Shown here piece after piece: positions 8,669-18,189 of a DNA stretch of 64,000 nucleotides. The notes below the pieces were generated by a model. That model saw only the letters and a list, made by a program, of their open reading frames with translations. It was not told where the DNA came from and ran no database searches. How positions within the stretch are numbered: position 1 is the first letter of the stretch; each line of letters opens with the position of its first letter. The stretch covers positions 248,001 through 312,000 of the forward strand of contig NZ_WKLH01000001.1 in assembly GCF_010882175.1 (NCBI RefSeq), given 5' to 3'. This DNA is from Mangrovibacterium lignilyticum. Lineage in GTDB: Bacteria > Bacteroidota > Bacteroidia > Bacteroidales > Prolixibacteraceae. Both the position numbers and the translations under genes were made by a program.

Positions 8669-10537
8669 TTAATCCAATTGAAAGATAAATGATTGCAGGG
8701 GGTCCAATTCCAGTGAAATTTCCGCCGAACTATCCGCTACAATCAACTCGTATCCCCTACCCCGGCTAAGACGATCAGTCAATTGATACACACCCGGTGT
8801 CAGTTTCCATCCGGCAACCGTTTCAGGATCAAGCTTCAATTTTAGCTGATAAGTTTGGTTCGTGTTGAAATTGTTAATGATTATTAACCGATCATCATCT
8901 TTCCATCGAACAAACGAAAACAGCTTATCGTCATATCGCTCTGCGTATTTCCGGTTGTATGAATGAATCTCGTGATAATTACCAGTCAGTGCCGACGAGG
9001 ACGCAGAAAAGCGGAGCAATGTTGTATAATACTGATGCAATTCCTTTTCTTGCGGAGTTAATTGTCCTCCGTCAAAAACTCCACCATTCATCCACCGTTG
9101 GTGAGCCGGAACGCCCCAATAGTCAAAAATAGTCGTACGGGTCGCCGTTCCAAATCCGGCATTCCCATCGCCAGGCTCGCCAACATCCTGTCCAAAATAA
9201 AGCATGGTTGGCGACGTACTGATACAGGTTGAAAGTACCATTGCCGGCATTCCCTTTCGGGCATTTCCGGCAAAATCAGCACTGGCGATTCGTTGTTCAT
9301 CGTGATTTTCGAGAAAATGCAACATGTGGTGTTCAATATCTGCCAATCCGTCCTGGATAGCCGGCAGATGATCGGTACTGCCATGCCCCTGCATGATGTG
9401 TTTCAAGGTATCATACAACTCGACTTTATCATACAGGTAGTCCATTTTCCCGAGTTGAATATAACTGCGGTATTGTTGCGGGTTGTATACTTCAGCCAAC
9501 AAAAAAGCATCCGGATTCTTCATTTTGATGGAAGAATTCAGGTAACTCCAGAACTCAACCGGAACCATTTCGGCCATGTCGTAACGAAAACCATCGACTC
9601 CTTTTCCAATCCAGAACAACGCGATATCCCGGAACTTCGTCCACGAATCAGGTACGCCCTTATCTTTCCAGAAGTTGAAATGTGCTTTGTAGTCTTTCGT
9701 TTCAAATCTTTCCGGCAAACTATCAAAGTCGTGCGTCCCGTCCGGACGAATCCCGTAGTTCACTTTCACAGTTTCATACCAATCGTAAAAATCGGGTTGA
9801 GCTTTCCGGGATCCGTTACCTGTCCACTTTGCCGGATTCTCAGCAAACTTTCCGTCTGCCAGCGGATGCGACTCTCCGCCCAATGGCTGATAACCATCCT
9901 GCGGAACCGGGACTTCAAAAGCCTCTCCGGGAATATAATAGAAATTGTTATCCCGATTATATTCGACGGAAGTATCATCGTTATCACCAAAATCGGCAAC
10001 GCTGTCTGGTTTTGATATAGAATGATAATTTCGCGCAACATGGTTTGGTACAATATCGATAATCACCTTCATTCCATGCCGGTGTGTGCGCTCGACCAAT
10101 GACTGAAACTCTTCCATCCGCTTTGTCGGATCAACAGCCAAATCAGGATCGACATTGTAATAATCTTTCACGGCGTAAGGTGATCCCGCGCGACCTTTGA
10201 CGACATCAGGATCATCGTTGCTGATTCCGTACGCAGTGTAATCTGTCATGACCGCATGGTGCGGAACGCCGGTGTACCAAATATGCGTGACTCCCATCGC
10301 CCTGATCGAATCCAGTGCCCGATCCGTGAAATCGTTAAACTTTCCGACTCCGTTTTCATCAATGGTTCCCCAGAGTTTGTTGGTCGTATTGGTATTGCCG
10401 AACAGTCGGGTAAAAACCTGGTAAACCACCTCTTTCCCCTTTGGATCATCTGCAAATTCGACTTTGGTCTCCGCTTGCTTAGGCCGACATGCAGCAAATG
10501 CCCATAATGCCAGCAGTATCAAAAATAACTTCCTCAT
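8669..10537 (-). CDS. GH13 alpha-amylase-family lipoprotein
   Basis: 622 residues from the start chosen here. An in-frame ATG 36 bases upstream would add 12 residues, but the start at 10537 gives a clean signal peptide (MRKLFLILLALWAFAAC) with a lipobox cysteine at residue 17. Seen GH13 motifs: region I DIVPNH (about 161-166), region II GFRYDMAE with nucleophile Asp 320, region III LLAEVYN with acid Glu 349, region IV ENHDEQR with Asp 413. All catalytic residues are present. Known: GH13 enzymes cleave or transfer alpha-1,4-glucans by a retaining mechanism. It is the last gene of the minus-strand operon. A membrane-anchored maltodextrin hydrolase is the best reading; periplasmic versus surface face cannot be told. 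Confidence 0.9.
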   Translation of the reverse strand: MRKLFLILLALWAFAACRPKQAETKVEFADDPKGKEVVYQVFTRLFGNTNTTNKLWGTIDENGVGKFNDFTDRALDSIRAMGVTHIWYTGVPHHAVMTDYTAYGISNDDPDVVKGRAGSPYAVKDYYNVDPDLAVDPTKRMEEFQSLVERTHRHGMKVIIDIVPNHVARNYHSISKPDSVADFGDNDDTSVEYNRDNNFYYIPGEAFEVPVPQDGYQPLGGESHPLADGKFAENPAKWTGNGSRKAQPDFYDWYETVKVNYGIRPDGTHDFDSLPERFETKDYKAHFNFWKDKGVPDSWTKFRDIALFWIGKGVDGFRYDMAEMVPVEFWSYLNSSIKMKNPDAFLLAEVYNPQQYRSYIQLGKMDYLYDKVELYDTLKHIMQGHGSTDHLPAIQDGLADIEHHMLHFLENHDEQRIASADFAGNARKGMPAMVLSTCISTSPTMLYFGQDVGEPGDGNAGFGTATRTTIFDYWGVPAHQRWMNGGVFDGGQLTPQEKELHQYYTTLLRFSASSSALTGNYHEIHSYNRKYAERYDDKLFSFVRWKDDDRLIIINNFNTNQTYQLKLKLDPETVAGWKLTPGVYQLTDRLSRGRGYELIVADSSAEISLELDPLQSFIFQLD

Positions 10538-10622
10538 TCGAAATGAATTTAACCACATCGCCGACCATCGCAAAGTCGAAAATGTGGTTTTTAACTATTT
10601 AAAAGTTGTATTGAAATCAGAA

Positions 10623-12467
10623 CTACTTCAACTCGATAATCATTGCCGATTCGGCTGGGATATGAATCGTTGAAAGATCACTAATTTCAGTATTGGAAAT
10701 AATATCTTTTCCACGTAAGAATCCTCCCATCACCTCCTGAAACCGATCAGTCACAAGTTCTTTCGCATCGTTATTTTTATTCAGAATGACCATGACCGTT
10801 TCTGATTCATTTTGACGGAAGTACACATAGATTTCGTCTTGCGGTACAAAGTGAATGAGTTTTCCATGGTGAATAACTGCTTTGTCCTTTCTCCAGATCT
10901 GAATGGTACGAATGTAGTTTTTCATATCTTTTTGAGCGGCGGTCAATCCTTCACCGGTAAAAGCATTCACGGCATCGCCGGGCCATCCTCCGGGATAGTC
11001 ACTTCGAATCACACCATGATCTTCAGTTCCTTTGTTGCTCATCAGCACCTCGGTACCATAATAAATCTGGGGGATACCACGGGTTGTCAGAAAGTAGGCA
11101 ACTCCAAGCTTCAACTTATTCACATCTTCGCCAACTTGGGTATAAAAACGCGACATGTCGTGATTATCGGGAAAAACAACCAAATTCCCGGCATCAGGAT
11201 ATTGGAAATCATTCGACAAAGCACTGTATAACTCAACCATTCCGTGATCAAAATCCGGCTTGTCAGTCATTGCTTTACTCGCAGCACTCTGCAACGGGAA
11301 ATCCATCAAACTGGGCAAATAGCATTCATAGCCATCACTGTTTACTTTGCCTTTCTGCCAATATGAAACAATGGCCGGGTTCCCGCTCCACTCTTCGCCT
11401 ACAATATTAAAATTCGGATATTCGTCCAATACTCGCTTCGTCCATTCAGCCATCATGTTTTTATCCGGGTAAGGCCATGTATCCTGCCGAATGCCATCCA
11501 AACCAATAGACTCGATCCACCAAATAGAATTTTGAATCAGGTACTCAGCCATGAACGGATTCCGTTGATTCAAATCAGGCATGGTTTCCACAAACCATCC
11601 ATCCGACATCGCTGTTTTATCTGCCTCCGAGGCATGCGGATCCTGGTTGATCGTTCTGCGGTGAGTCGTGACTTTCCAATTCGGATAATTGTTGATCCAA
11701 TCGTGCATCGGCATATCATCCATCCACCAGTGTTCCGAGCCACAATGGTTGAATATCATATCCATGATCAGCTTCATGCCTCTTTTCTTCAGGTCTTTGG
11801 AGAGTTCCAGGTATTCTTCATTGCTCCCGTAACGCGGATCAACTTTGTAAAAATCGGTTGTTGAATAGCCGTGATAGGAAGTGCGGGTCATGTTATTCTC
11901 CAAAACGGGATTCAACCAAACGGCTGTAAAACCCAAATCCTGCATATAATCCAGATGATTGATAATTCCGCGTAAATCACCACCATGGCGGCCATCCTTG
12001 TCTGACCGGTTGGGCAGTTCCTTCATGCCCTGAACTGCATCGTTTGATACATCACCATTTGCAAAGCGATCCGGCGTAATCAGGTAAATAACATCTGAGC
12101 TGTTGAATCCAATCCGTTCGGCGGAATGCGGTTCACGAGCCTTCAGTTCGTAGCTGTATTCGGCAACTGTTTTCTTTCCGGAATTGAATGAAATAACAAA
12201 AATTCCCGGCTTCGCATCTTTTGAAATTAGAAGGTCTACAAACAAATAGTTGGGATTTTCAACCCGCGTGCTGCTTTCCAAGGTGACTCCCGGGTAGTTG
12301 ATCACCGGAAAACTTGCAGCAATGTTTTCGCCATGAATCATCAGTTGAAGGTTCGGGTTTTTCATACCCACCCACCAAAACATCGGCTCAACGCGATCAA
12401 TTCCAGCGGCCACCAGTAAATTCATCTGTCCAACGAGCAGAACAAACAGTATAAAATATCGTTTCAT
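10623..12467 (-). CDS. susA: SusA-like neopullulanase / cyclomaltodextrinase-type GH13 enzyme
   Basis: 614 residues, close to B. thetaiotaomicron SusA (617, from memory). Seen: signal peptide (residues 1-20, cut after LLVAA), an N-terminal immunoglobulin-like cyclomaltodextrinase domain (about 22-115, containing DRVEPMFWWVGMKNP), then the GH13 barrel: region I DMIFNH (236-241), region II GIRQDT with nucleophile Asp 329, region III GEEW with acid Glu 359, region IV FPDNHD with Asp 437. Known: SusA-type enzymes act in the periplasm on imported maltodextrins, releasing glucose, maltose and short products. Its place behind the GH65 gene fits supply of maltose to the permease and phosphorylase of the same operon. 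Confidence 0.92.
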   Translation of the reverse strand: MKRYFILFVLLVGQMNLLVAAGIDRVEPMFWWVGMKNPNLQLMIHGENIAASFPVINYPGVTLESSTRVENPNYLFVDLLISKDAKPGIFVISFNSGKKTVAEYSYELKAREPHSAERIGFNSSDVIYLITPDRFANGDVSNDAVQGMKELPNRSDKDGRHGGDLRGIINHLDYMQDLGFTAVWLNPVLENNMTRTSYHGYSTTDFYKVDPRYGSNEEYLELSKDLKKRGMKLIMDMIFNHCGSEHWWMDDMPMHDWINNYPNWKVTTHRRTINQDPHASEADKTAMSDGWFVETMPDLNQRNPFMAEYLIQNSIWWIESIGLDGIRQDTWPYPDKNMMAEWTKRVLDEYPNFNIVGEEWSGNPAIVSYWQKGKVNSDGYECYLPSLMDFPLQSAASKAMTDKPDFDHGMVELYSALSNDFQYPDAGNLVVFPDNHDMSRFYTQVGEDVNKLKLGVAYFLTTRGIPQIYYGTEVLMSNKGTEDHGVIRSDYPGGWPGDAVNAFTGEGLTAAQKDMKNYIRTIQIWRKDKAVIHHGKLIHFVPQDEIYVYFRQNESETVMVILNKNNDAKELVTDRFQEVMGGFLRGKDIISNTEISDLSTIHIPAESAMIIELK

Positions 12468-12503
12468 TGATTTTCGGTTTTTTCTTTCGATTTAGGTACT
12501 TCA

Positions 12504-14822
12504 TTATACAATTGGGTTCCTGGCCAGCACCAGGTTTCCGTTTCCTTTCAACTGATATTGGTCACCCCAAATAACCACCTCAACTGCAACAGCGCTGTGA
12601 TTGGTAATTTTCAGTTCACTTCCCATGCAAATCTCCAAATGAGCTCCTCTGAAATTAATCCGGAAGGCAAAAGCTTCCCACGATTTTGGCAAGAAAGGTG
12701 TCAGGTGCAGGCGACCATCCTTCACATCCATGCCTCCAAAAGTCTCTACAAAAGCCAACCACGTCCCCCCCATACTGGTGATGTGCAAACCGTCTTTTGT
12801 ATCGTTGTTGTAGTCGTCCAAATCGAGCCGCGCTGTGCGCAAATACATCTCGTAAGCCTTTCCCTCTCGCCCGATTCGGGCAGCCAGGATCGCATGGATA
12901 CAGGATGAAAGAGACGACTCATGCACTGTTATCGGCTCGTAAAAGTCGAAATGACGACGCAGGCTTTCTGTGTCAAACTCGTGCTTGAACCAGTAAAAAC
13001 TTTGCAGTGTATCTGCTTGCTTGATGTAACAAGAGCGCAATATTCGATCCCACGACCAATTTTCGTGTATTGGCCGTTCGTCGGGATCAAGCGACGATGC
13101 CGGTGCAATTTCTTTATCCAAAAATCCATCCTGTTGCAAAAAGATGTCTTGCTTGGCGCTGTATGGGAAATACATCTTTTCAATGATCTCCTTCCACAAA
13201 GCAGTTTCTCCCTGTTCGTTAAACGACCATTTTCGTGTCAGCTCACTGAACAGATACGGATGTTCTTTTTTCAGGTAATCAATAACCTCCAACGTATATT
13301 TTAAGGTCCACACAGCCATACGGTTGGTGTGGAAATTATTGTTCACATTGTTCTCATACTCATTGGGGCCGGTAACGCCTAACATCACATAAGCATTTTT
13401 GTCTTCCGACCAATTGATCCGTTGGCTCCAGAAACGCGAGATTCCCAGTAGCACTTCGAACCCAAACGGTGCGAGATAATTTTTATCACCGGTATAGTTG
13501 ATGTAATTGTAGATAGCGTAAGCAATAGCTCCGTTGCGGTGAATTTCTTCAAAGGTAATTTCCCATTCGTTGTGGCATTCTTCGCCGTTTATTGTCACCA
13601 TAGGGTACAAAGCTGCACCGTCCTGAAAACCCAGTTTTGCCGCATTTTCGATGGCACGTTGCAAATGTTTATGACGATACAACAACAGGTTTTTAGCGAT
13701 AAGCTGTGGAGCTGTAGCCATAAAGAACGGCAAACAATAGGCTTCGGTATCCCAATAGGTAACACCACCATATTTTTCACCCGTGAAACCTTTGGGACCA
13801 ATATTCAGACGTTCATCATCGCCGGAATAGGTTTGCATGAGTTGGAAAATGTTGAAACGAATTCCCTGCTGTGCTGCCACATCGCCTTTAATCATGATAT
13901 CGGCAGTTTCCCAACGTTCCTCCCATTTCTTCGCATGTGCGGCAAAAAGCTTTTCAAAACCGGAGGAAACAGCGACTGTTAGTTTACCAATCACATGGTT
14001 CATTAGTTTTTCTTTGGGCAAATACATGGATGAATTCACGGCCATGTACTTTTCGATACAGATTTCATCTCCGGCCGACACCTCCAGCTCAAATGTGTTT
14101 GCCGCAAATTTTTCGTGGGTAACAGGTTCCAAGCTATCTCCGGCTTCTCTTCCATTCAATTTTATGGACGTATCAATCCCGTGACAAACAAAAAAGGCCG
14201 TTTTCTTGGTTTCCATGCACAGGAAAGCCTGGTTCGTTAACACCTCTTTCTCTGTCTCCATCCAAAACTTCTCATCGTAGTTGGAGTCCTCGTTCATCAC
14301 ATCCCCATCAACGAATGAACTCAATGATAGCTTTCCTGTAAAATTTAAACTCTTTAACTTGTATCGAATAGCGCCAACTTCTTTATCTGCGATGCTCAGG
14401 AAACGCTCCGAAAGCACCTCTACCTTTTTGCCCGATGGCAGAGTCGCGCTGAAACTGCGGGTAAGCATGGCAGAGCGCATATCGAGAACCCGCTCGAAAT
14501 TTTCAATCTCAGCAGTTGCCAAATCCAACTCTTCTCCATCAAGTTTGATGTGCAACCCAATCCAGTTCGTTGCATTCAGTATTTTGGCAAAATATTCCGG
14601 GTAACCGTTTTTCCACCAACCAACACGGGTTTTGTCGGGATAATAAATGCCGGCCATGTAATTGCCTTTCAGCGAGTCGCCCGAGTATTTTTCTTCAAAA
14701 TTGGCGCGTTGTCCGGTATGTCCGTTTCCGATGCTGAACAAGCTCTCCGAGATCCGGTTATTTTCCGGAACAAATCCTCTCTCAATAACCTGCCATTCCG
14801 AATGTATGATATAATTTTTCAT
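12504..14822 (-). CDS. GH65 glycoside phosphorylase, probably maltose phosphorylase
   Basis: 772 residues, full family length. Seen: N-terminal GH65 domain (SLFSIGNGHTGQRANFEE, about 28-44), YGGVTYWDTEAYCLPF (about 351-366) and the catalytic region GVTGPNEYENN with Glu 488, which sits at the place of the general acid Glu 487 of Lactobacillus brevis maltose phosphorylase (numbering from memory). No signal peptide, so cytoplasmic. Known: GH65 inverting phosphorylases split alpha-glucosides with phosphate into beta-glucose-1-phosphate and a sugar. The beta-phosphoglucomutase gene lies 24 bases upstream and a sugar permease before that, which points to maltose; trehalose or kojibiose phosphorylase cannot be excluded from sequence alone. 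Confidence 0.93.
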   Translation of the reverse strand: MKNYIIHSEWQVIERGFVPENNRISESLFSIGNGHTGQRANFEEKYSGDSLKGNYMAGIYYPDKTRVGWWKNGYPEYFAKILNATNWIGLHIKLDGEELDLATAEIENFERVLDMRSAMLTRSFSATLPSGKKVEVLSERFLSIADKEVGAIRYKLKSLNFTGKLSLSSFVDGDVMNEDSNYDEKFWMETEKEVLTNQAFLCMETKKTAFFVCHGIDTSIKLNGREAGDSLEPVTHEKFAANTFELEVSAGDEICIEKYMAVNSSMYLPKEKLMNHVIGKLTVAVSSGFEKLFAAHAKKWEERWETADIMIKGDVAAQQGIRFNIFQLMQTYSGDDERLNIGPKGFTGEKYGGVTYWDTEAYCLPFFMATAPQLIAKNLLLYRHKHLQRAIENAAKLGFQDGAALYPMVTINGEECHNEWEITFEEIHRNGAIAYAIYNYINYTGDKNYLAPFGFEVLLGISRFWSQRINWSEDKNAYVMLGVTGPNEYENNVNNNFHTNRMAVWTLKYTLEVIDYLKKEHPYLFSELTRKWSFNEQGETALWKEIIEKMYFPYSAKQDIFLQQDGFLDKEIAPASSLDPDERPIHENWSWDRILRSCYIKQADTLQSFYWFKHEFDTESLRRHFDFYEPITVHESSLSSCIHAILAARIGREGKAYEMYLRTARLDLDDYNNDTKDGLHITSMGGTWLAFVETFGGMDVKDGRLHLTPFLPKSWEAFAFRINFRGAHLEICMGSELKITNHSAVAVEVVIWGDQYQLKGNGNLVLARNPIV

Positions 14823-14846
14823 AGTTTTTTAGTTACAAATCCTCAT

Positions 14847-15506
14847 TCAAATCTTTTGCAATAAATCTTCGGGGTGAAAATCGTCAAAGCCGGATATCAC
14901 CAGGTTTGCCCGATGAAGTGTTTCCGGACTTCCAACGCCAACACAGCGCATACCCGCGTTGAGTGCGGCTTCCAACCCGGCAATGGCATCTTCAAAAACG
15001 ACACACTCCTCCGGTTTCGCCGACAAAGCCTCAGCACCTTTCAGGAAAACTTCCGGATCGGGTTTTGCTTTGCTTACTTTAGTTCCGTCAATGATCGCGT
15101 CAAATAAATTTTCAATCTGCAGTCGTTGCAAAATCAATTGTGCATTTTTACTGGCCGATCCCAGTGCCACACCAATTTTTTGATTTCGAAGATCCATCAG
15201 AAATTCTTTCACTCCGGGAAGTATTTCATCTTCTTTCATTTTCAGAATATATTCCAGGTAGACCCGGTTCTTTTTAGCTGCCAGTTCATCTTTCGCTTCC
15301 TGCGGCAAATCCATTTTCCCCAGGTTTAAAATGATATCGAGTGAATCCATTCGACTCACACCTTTCAGCAATTCATTATGTGTTTCGGTAAATTCGATTC
15401 CTAATTCATCAGCCAGTTCTTTCCATGCCAAAAAATGATATTTGGCTGTATCCACCAGCACCCCATCCAAATCGAAGAGACAGGCTGTTATCTTTTTCAT
15501 GGTCAT
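14847..15506 (-). CDS. pgmB: Beta-phosphoglucomutase (HAD superfamily)
   Basis: 219 residues from ATG at 15506. A longer frame reaching 15569 exists, but 15506 makes an ATGA overlap with the permease stop (TGA at 15505-15503), the usual sign of translational coupling, and puts the HAD motif at once: FDLDGVLVDTAKYHF (about 11-25) with both catalytic aspartates. Also seen: the cap region typical of the family (LKGVSRMDSLDIIL) and motifs GSASKNA, KAKPDPEVFL and VFEDAIAG. Known: the enzyme turns beta-glucose-1-phosphate into glucose-6-phosphate via the 1,6-bisphosphate. It follows directly from the GH65 product, so the two genes form a catabolic pair. Cytoplasmic. Confidence 0.95.
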   Translation of the reverse strand: MTMKKITACLFDLDGVLVDTAKYHFLAWKELADELGIEFTETHNELLKGVSRMDSLDIILNLGKMDLPQEAKDELAAKKNRVYLEYILKMKEDEILPGVKEFLMDLRNQKIGVALGSASKNAQLILQRLQIENLFDAIIDGTKVSKAKPDPEVFLKGAEALSAKPEECVVFEDAIAGLEAALNAGMRCVGVGSPETLHRANLVISGFDDFHPEDLLQKI

Positions 15507-16861
15507 TTTTTTTGTGGTGTTTTGATGAAGGCTACGGCCAGTGCTCCCAAAAACATGGAAACGCCGCAAATCATCAGCATGTAGATTGCCTCGTTTTGAA
15601 AAACGCTTCGCAAAATTGCTCCTCCCAGAAAACCGGAAATAATTTGCGGACCGGCAATGGTGAAATTGAAGATTCCCATATATACCCCCATTTTATCAGC
15701 CGGGAGCGATTCGGACAAAATGGAATATGGCATGGCCAGAATAGCAGCCCAGGATATTCCCACACCAACCATCGACAAAATCAACATGTTGGGTGAATTG
15801 AAGAAATACATGGAAACGTAACCTAATCCTCCCAGTAATAAAGCCAAACCATAGGTGGTTTTTCGCCCGAAAGTGTTGGCGATTTTAGTCATAACCAGCG
15901 AGAATAGTGCAGCAAACAAACTGTAAGCACCGAATAACACGCCTACCCAGTTCCCAGCTTCCTGGTACAATTCCGACGAAGCATCACCAATGGCCGTTCC
16001 GAATGCGTGTTGCGCTACCGCCGGAGTTGTATAAACCCACATGATGTAGAGCGCGAACCACGAAAAAAACTGTACTAAAGCCAATTGAATCATCACTTTC
16101 GGCATTTGCGTAAACAAGTGCCAGAAATTGGTCAACTTTTCGCCCAGCGACTTTTTCTGCCGGCCTTCTTCCATCCACTTTTCATAGTCGATTCCATTTT
16201 GATCGCAGTAGACTTTCGGTGGATACTCTTTTGTTTTGAAAACCGTCCAAATGACCGACAACAGCAAAATAGCGCCACCAATGTAGAACGACCAGATCAC
16301 CGAAGCAGGTACTTCTCCTTCGGCAGCTGTATTGCTCACTTTCAAAATGTTGGTCAAAAAATAGGGCAAAACCGAACCGACCACTGCACCGGTATTAATT
16401 AAAAAGCTTTGCACGGAATAGCCTAATGTTCGCTGACTGTCGGGAACCATGTCAGCCACCAACGCCCGAAAAGGTTGCATGGTAATATTGAAAGAACCAT
16501 CCATGAGGGCAAACATCAGAGCTCCGAAAATCAAAGCTGGAATAAATGAAACCAAAGCTGCCGAATTCGGCATCAGCCACATGGCTACAGCGGCAATAAA
16601 TGCTCCACCCAAAATGTATGAGCCTCGCCGACCAAATCGATTCCACGTCCGGTCGCTTGCAGCGCCAACAATTGGTTGAACAATGAGCCCCATGACGGGA
16701 GCTGCTAACCAGAAAAAGGAAAGCGAATGCAAATCGGCACCAAGGTTCGACAAGATTCGGCTGACATTGGCACTCTGGAGGGCAAATCCAATTTGGATCC
16801 CCAGGAAGCCAAAGCTGACATTCCAAATCTGCCAAAAACGAAGAGCAGGTTTAATCTTCAT
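15503..16861 (-). CDS. Sugar (probably maltose) MFS permease, SLC45/GPH-like
   Basis: 452 residues with 12 predicted membrane segments and no signal peptide. Seen: N-terminal RFWQIWNVSFGFLGIQIGFALQSANVSRI, the loop motif SDRTWNRFGRRGSYILGG between helices 2 and 3, and an intracellular central loop rich in charge (KTKEYPPKVYCDQNG, about 215-240). These features fit the SLC45-like proton-sugar symporters that sit next to GH65 phosphorylases in Bacteroidota. It is the first gene of the minus-strand operon and overlaps pgmB by four bases. Inferred: inner-membrane import of maltose or short maltodextrins from the periplasm. A 175-base leader separates its start from the promoter at 17036-17068. 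Confidence 0.88.
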   Translation of the reverse strand: MKIKPALRFWQIWNVSFGFLGIQIGFALQSANVSRILSNLGADLHSLSFFWLAAPVMGLIVQPIVGAASDRTWNRFGRRGSYILGGAFIAAVAMWLMPNSAALVSFIPALIFGALMFALMDGSFNITMQPFRALVADMVPDSQRTLGYSVQSFLINTGAVVGSVLPYFLTNILKVSNTAAEGEVPASVIWSFYIGGAILLLSVIWTVFKTKEYPPKVYCDQNGIDYEKWMEEGRQKKSLGEKLTNFWHLFTQMPKVMIQLALVQFFSWFALYIMWVYTTPAVAQHAFGTAIGDASSELYQEAGNWVGVLFGAYSLFAALFSLVMTKIANTFGRKTTYGLALLLGGLGYVSMYFFNSPNMLILSMVGVGISWAAILAMPYSILSESLPADKMGVYMGIFNFTIAGPQIISGFLGGAILRSVFQNEAIYMLMICGVSMFLGALAVAFIKTPQKK

Positions 16862-17035
16862 ACTAGTTCATTAAGTTAAGGTCGCTGACCTTTGTTTGAT
16901 TTTTCAAATTGAAAAAAGAAATTAACCATCAACAGGATTAGTCAAAAAACTAAGCTCATTGCACGGTATCGGCACCTGGTGAATACCAGATGAAAATGAA
17001 ATAAAATTCGGAGTAATTTATCGGATGATCTGACG

Positions 17036-17068
17036 CAAATATAAACTGCAAAATTGGAATAATGCAAA
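17036..17068 (-). promoter_or_regulatory. Promoter of the permease-pgmB-GH65-GH13 operon
   Basis: On the minus strand: TTTG (17068-17065), 21 bases, then TATATTTG (17043-17036). This matches the Bacteroidota -33/-7 promoter (TTG, 19-21 bases, TAnnTTTG). The predicted start of transcription lies near 17030. Confidence 0.6.
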
Positions 17069-17136
17069 TCGGATACTATGCTGTAAATCAATCAAAAGTC
17101 CAAAAAAAGGCAAAAACAAGGCTGAAAGCCCCATTT

Positions 17137-17148
17137 CAAACGTTTGCG
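17137..17148. promoter_or_regulatory. LacI-family operator-like site upstream of the permease operon
   Basis: CAAACGTTTG (17137-17146) is a perfect 10-bp palindrome with the central CG of LacI-family operators, and its right half (AAACGTTTGCG) matches the 16-bp palindrome found before susC. It lies about 70 bases upstream of the -33 box at 17065-17068, a position that fits activation or looping better than simple blocking. Confidence 0.6.
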
Positions 17149-17175
17149 TAGAAAAATGAAAAAAAGTGATTTTTT

Positions 17176-18189
17176 TTAAATGGACGACTCACGGACAACC
17201 AGTTGTCCCTCCAAAACCCGGGTAACAGGGGTATATTTTTCGTCCGGAGAGAGTATCCGGTTCAACAAGATTTCGGTTGCAATACTACCCATTTCGTAGC
17301 CATGTTGATCGACTGATGAAAGCGTTGGATTGGTGATCCCAGAAAGCCGACCATCGCTGAACCCAATAATTGCGATTTGCTTTGGAATCTCAATGCCTAA
17401 TTTCTGGAGCGCTTGCATTGCTCCTACGGCCGTGAGGTCGTTAGTCGTAAAGATACCGTCAGGCAGATTATTCAAATCTGCCAGGCGCCGTACAGCGACC
17501 ACTGCTTTTTCATAATTATCAGCTTGAATAATTAATGATGGATCAACAGCCAAACCAGCCTCTGACAATGCACGCAGATAACCGTTCTTCCGGTTTCGTC
17601 CAATCATAAGATGCTCCGGGCCCGAAAAATGGGCAATCCGTTTGCGTCCATTTTCAATCAGGTGTTTAGTCGCCTTGTAAGCTGCTTCTTCATCATCAAT
17701 TACAACATGATCTGCCTGCATTCCCGGCACAATGCGATCAAAAAATACCAGAGGCATTCCGCCTTCTTTTAACAACTTAAGGTGATCGAAATTTGTCGAC
17801 TCTTTCGCAATTGACACCAAAACACCGTCGACCCGGTGCGACAACAACATTTTGGCATTGGCTACTTCCCGATCGTACCGCTCATTCGACTGGCAAATCA
17901 TTACCGTAAAACCAGCGTTGTAGGCAACATCCTCAATACCGCTAATAACTGATGAAAAAAAGTGATGGACAATTTCAGGTATGATAACTCCGATCGTGTT
18001 GCTTCGACTTTGCTTCAGGCTTAAAGCAATGGCATTGGGCTGGTATTTCAACCGTACCGCTAACTCATTTACGGCCTTCTTCGTCTCCGTACTAATATCC
18101 GGATGATCCTTTAAGGCACGAGAAACCGTTGAAGGAGAAATACCTAAAATACGGGCAATATCTTTTATGGTAATAGGGTTGTTTTTCAT
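17176..18189 (-). CDS. LacI-family transcriptional regulator of the starch locus
   Basis: 337 residues. Seen: N-terminal helix-turn-helix TIKDIARILGISPSTVSRAL (about 7-26) and hinge helix (VRLKYQPNAIALSLKQ), then a periplasmic-binding-protein-like effector domain (NTIGVIIPEIVHHFFSSVISGIEDV; DGVLVSIAKES; GFSDGRLSGITNPTLSSVDQ). Known: members bind palindromic sites with a central CG and respond to a sugar. Two such sites flank the gene, at 17137 and 18476, one before each half of the starch locus, so it is the likely local regulator. The Bacteroides sus locus instead uses the membrane sensor SusR; a LacI-type regulator resembles flavobacterial maltose loci. Activator or repressor cannot be decided here. 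Confidence 0.95.
   Translation of the reverse strand: MKNNPITIKDIARILGISPSTVSRALKDHPDISTETKKAVNELAVRLKYQPNAIALSLKQSRSNTIGVIIPEIVHHFFSSVISGIEDVAYNAGFTVMICQSNERYDREVANAKMLLSHRVDGVLVSIAKESTNFDHLKLLKEGGMPLVFFDRIVPGMQADHVVIDDEEAAYKATKHLIENGRKRIAHFSGPEHLMIGRNRKNGYLRALSEAGLAVDPSLIIQADNYEKAVVAVRRLADLNNLPDGIFTTNDLTAVGAMQALQKLGIEIPKQIAIIGFSDGRLSGITNPTLSSVDQHGYEMGSIATEILLNRILSPDEKYTPVTRVLEGQLVVRESSI

Larger units (their letters stand above)
16862..17175. other. Intergenic control region between lacI and the permease operon
   Basis: 314 bases without a gene, AT-rich. It holds the minus-strand promoter at 17036-17068 and the operator-like core at 17137-17146. I see no terminator with a good T-tract behind lacI, so some lacI transcripts may run on into the permease operon. 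Confidence 0.7.

Noticed and set aside
9293-10015. Long open frame antisense to the GH13 lipoprotein gene
   Set aside because: It lies fully inside a gene with complete GH13 motifs and its own translation has no recognisable domain; an antisense shadow.
15507-15569. Longer N-terminus for beta-phosphoglucomutase
   Set aside because: The extra residues overlap the permease gene and precede the HAD motif with no family match; the ATGA overlap supports 15506.
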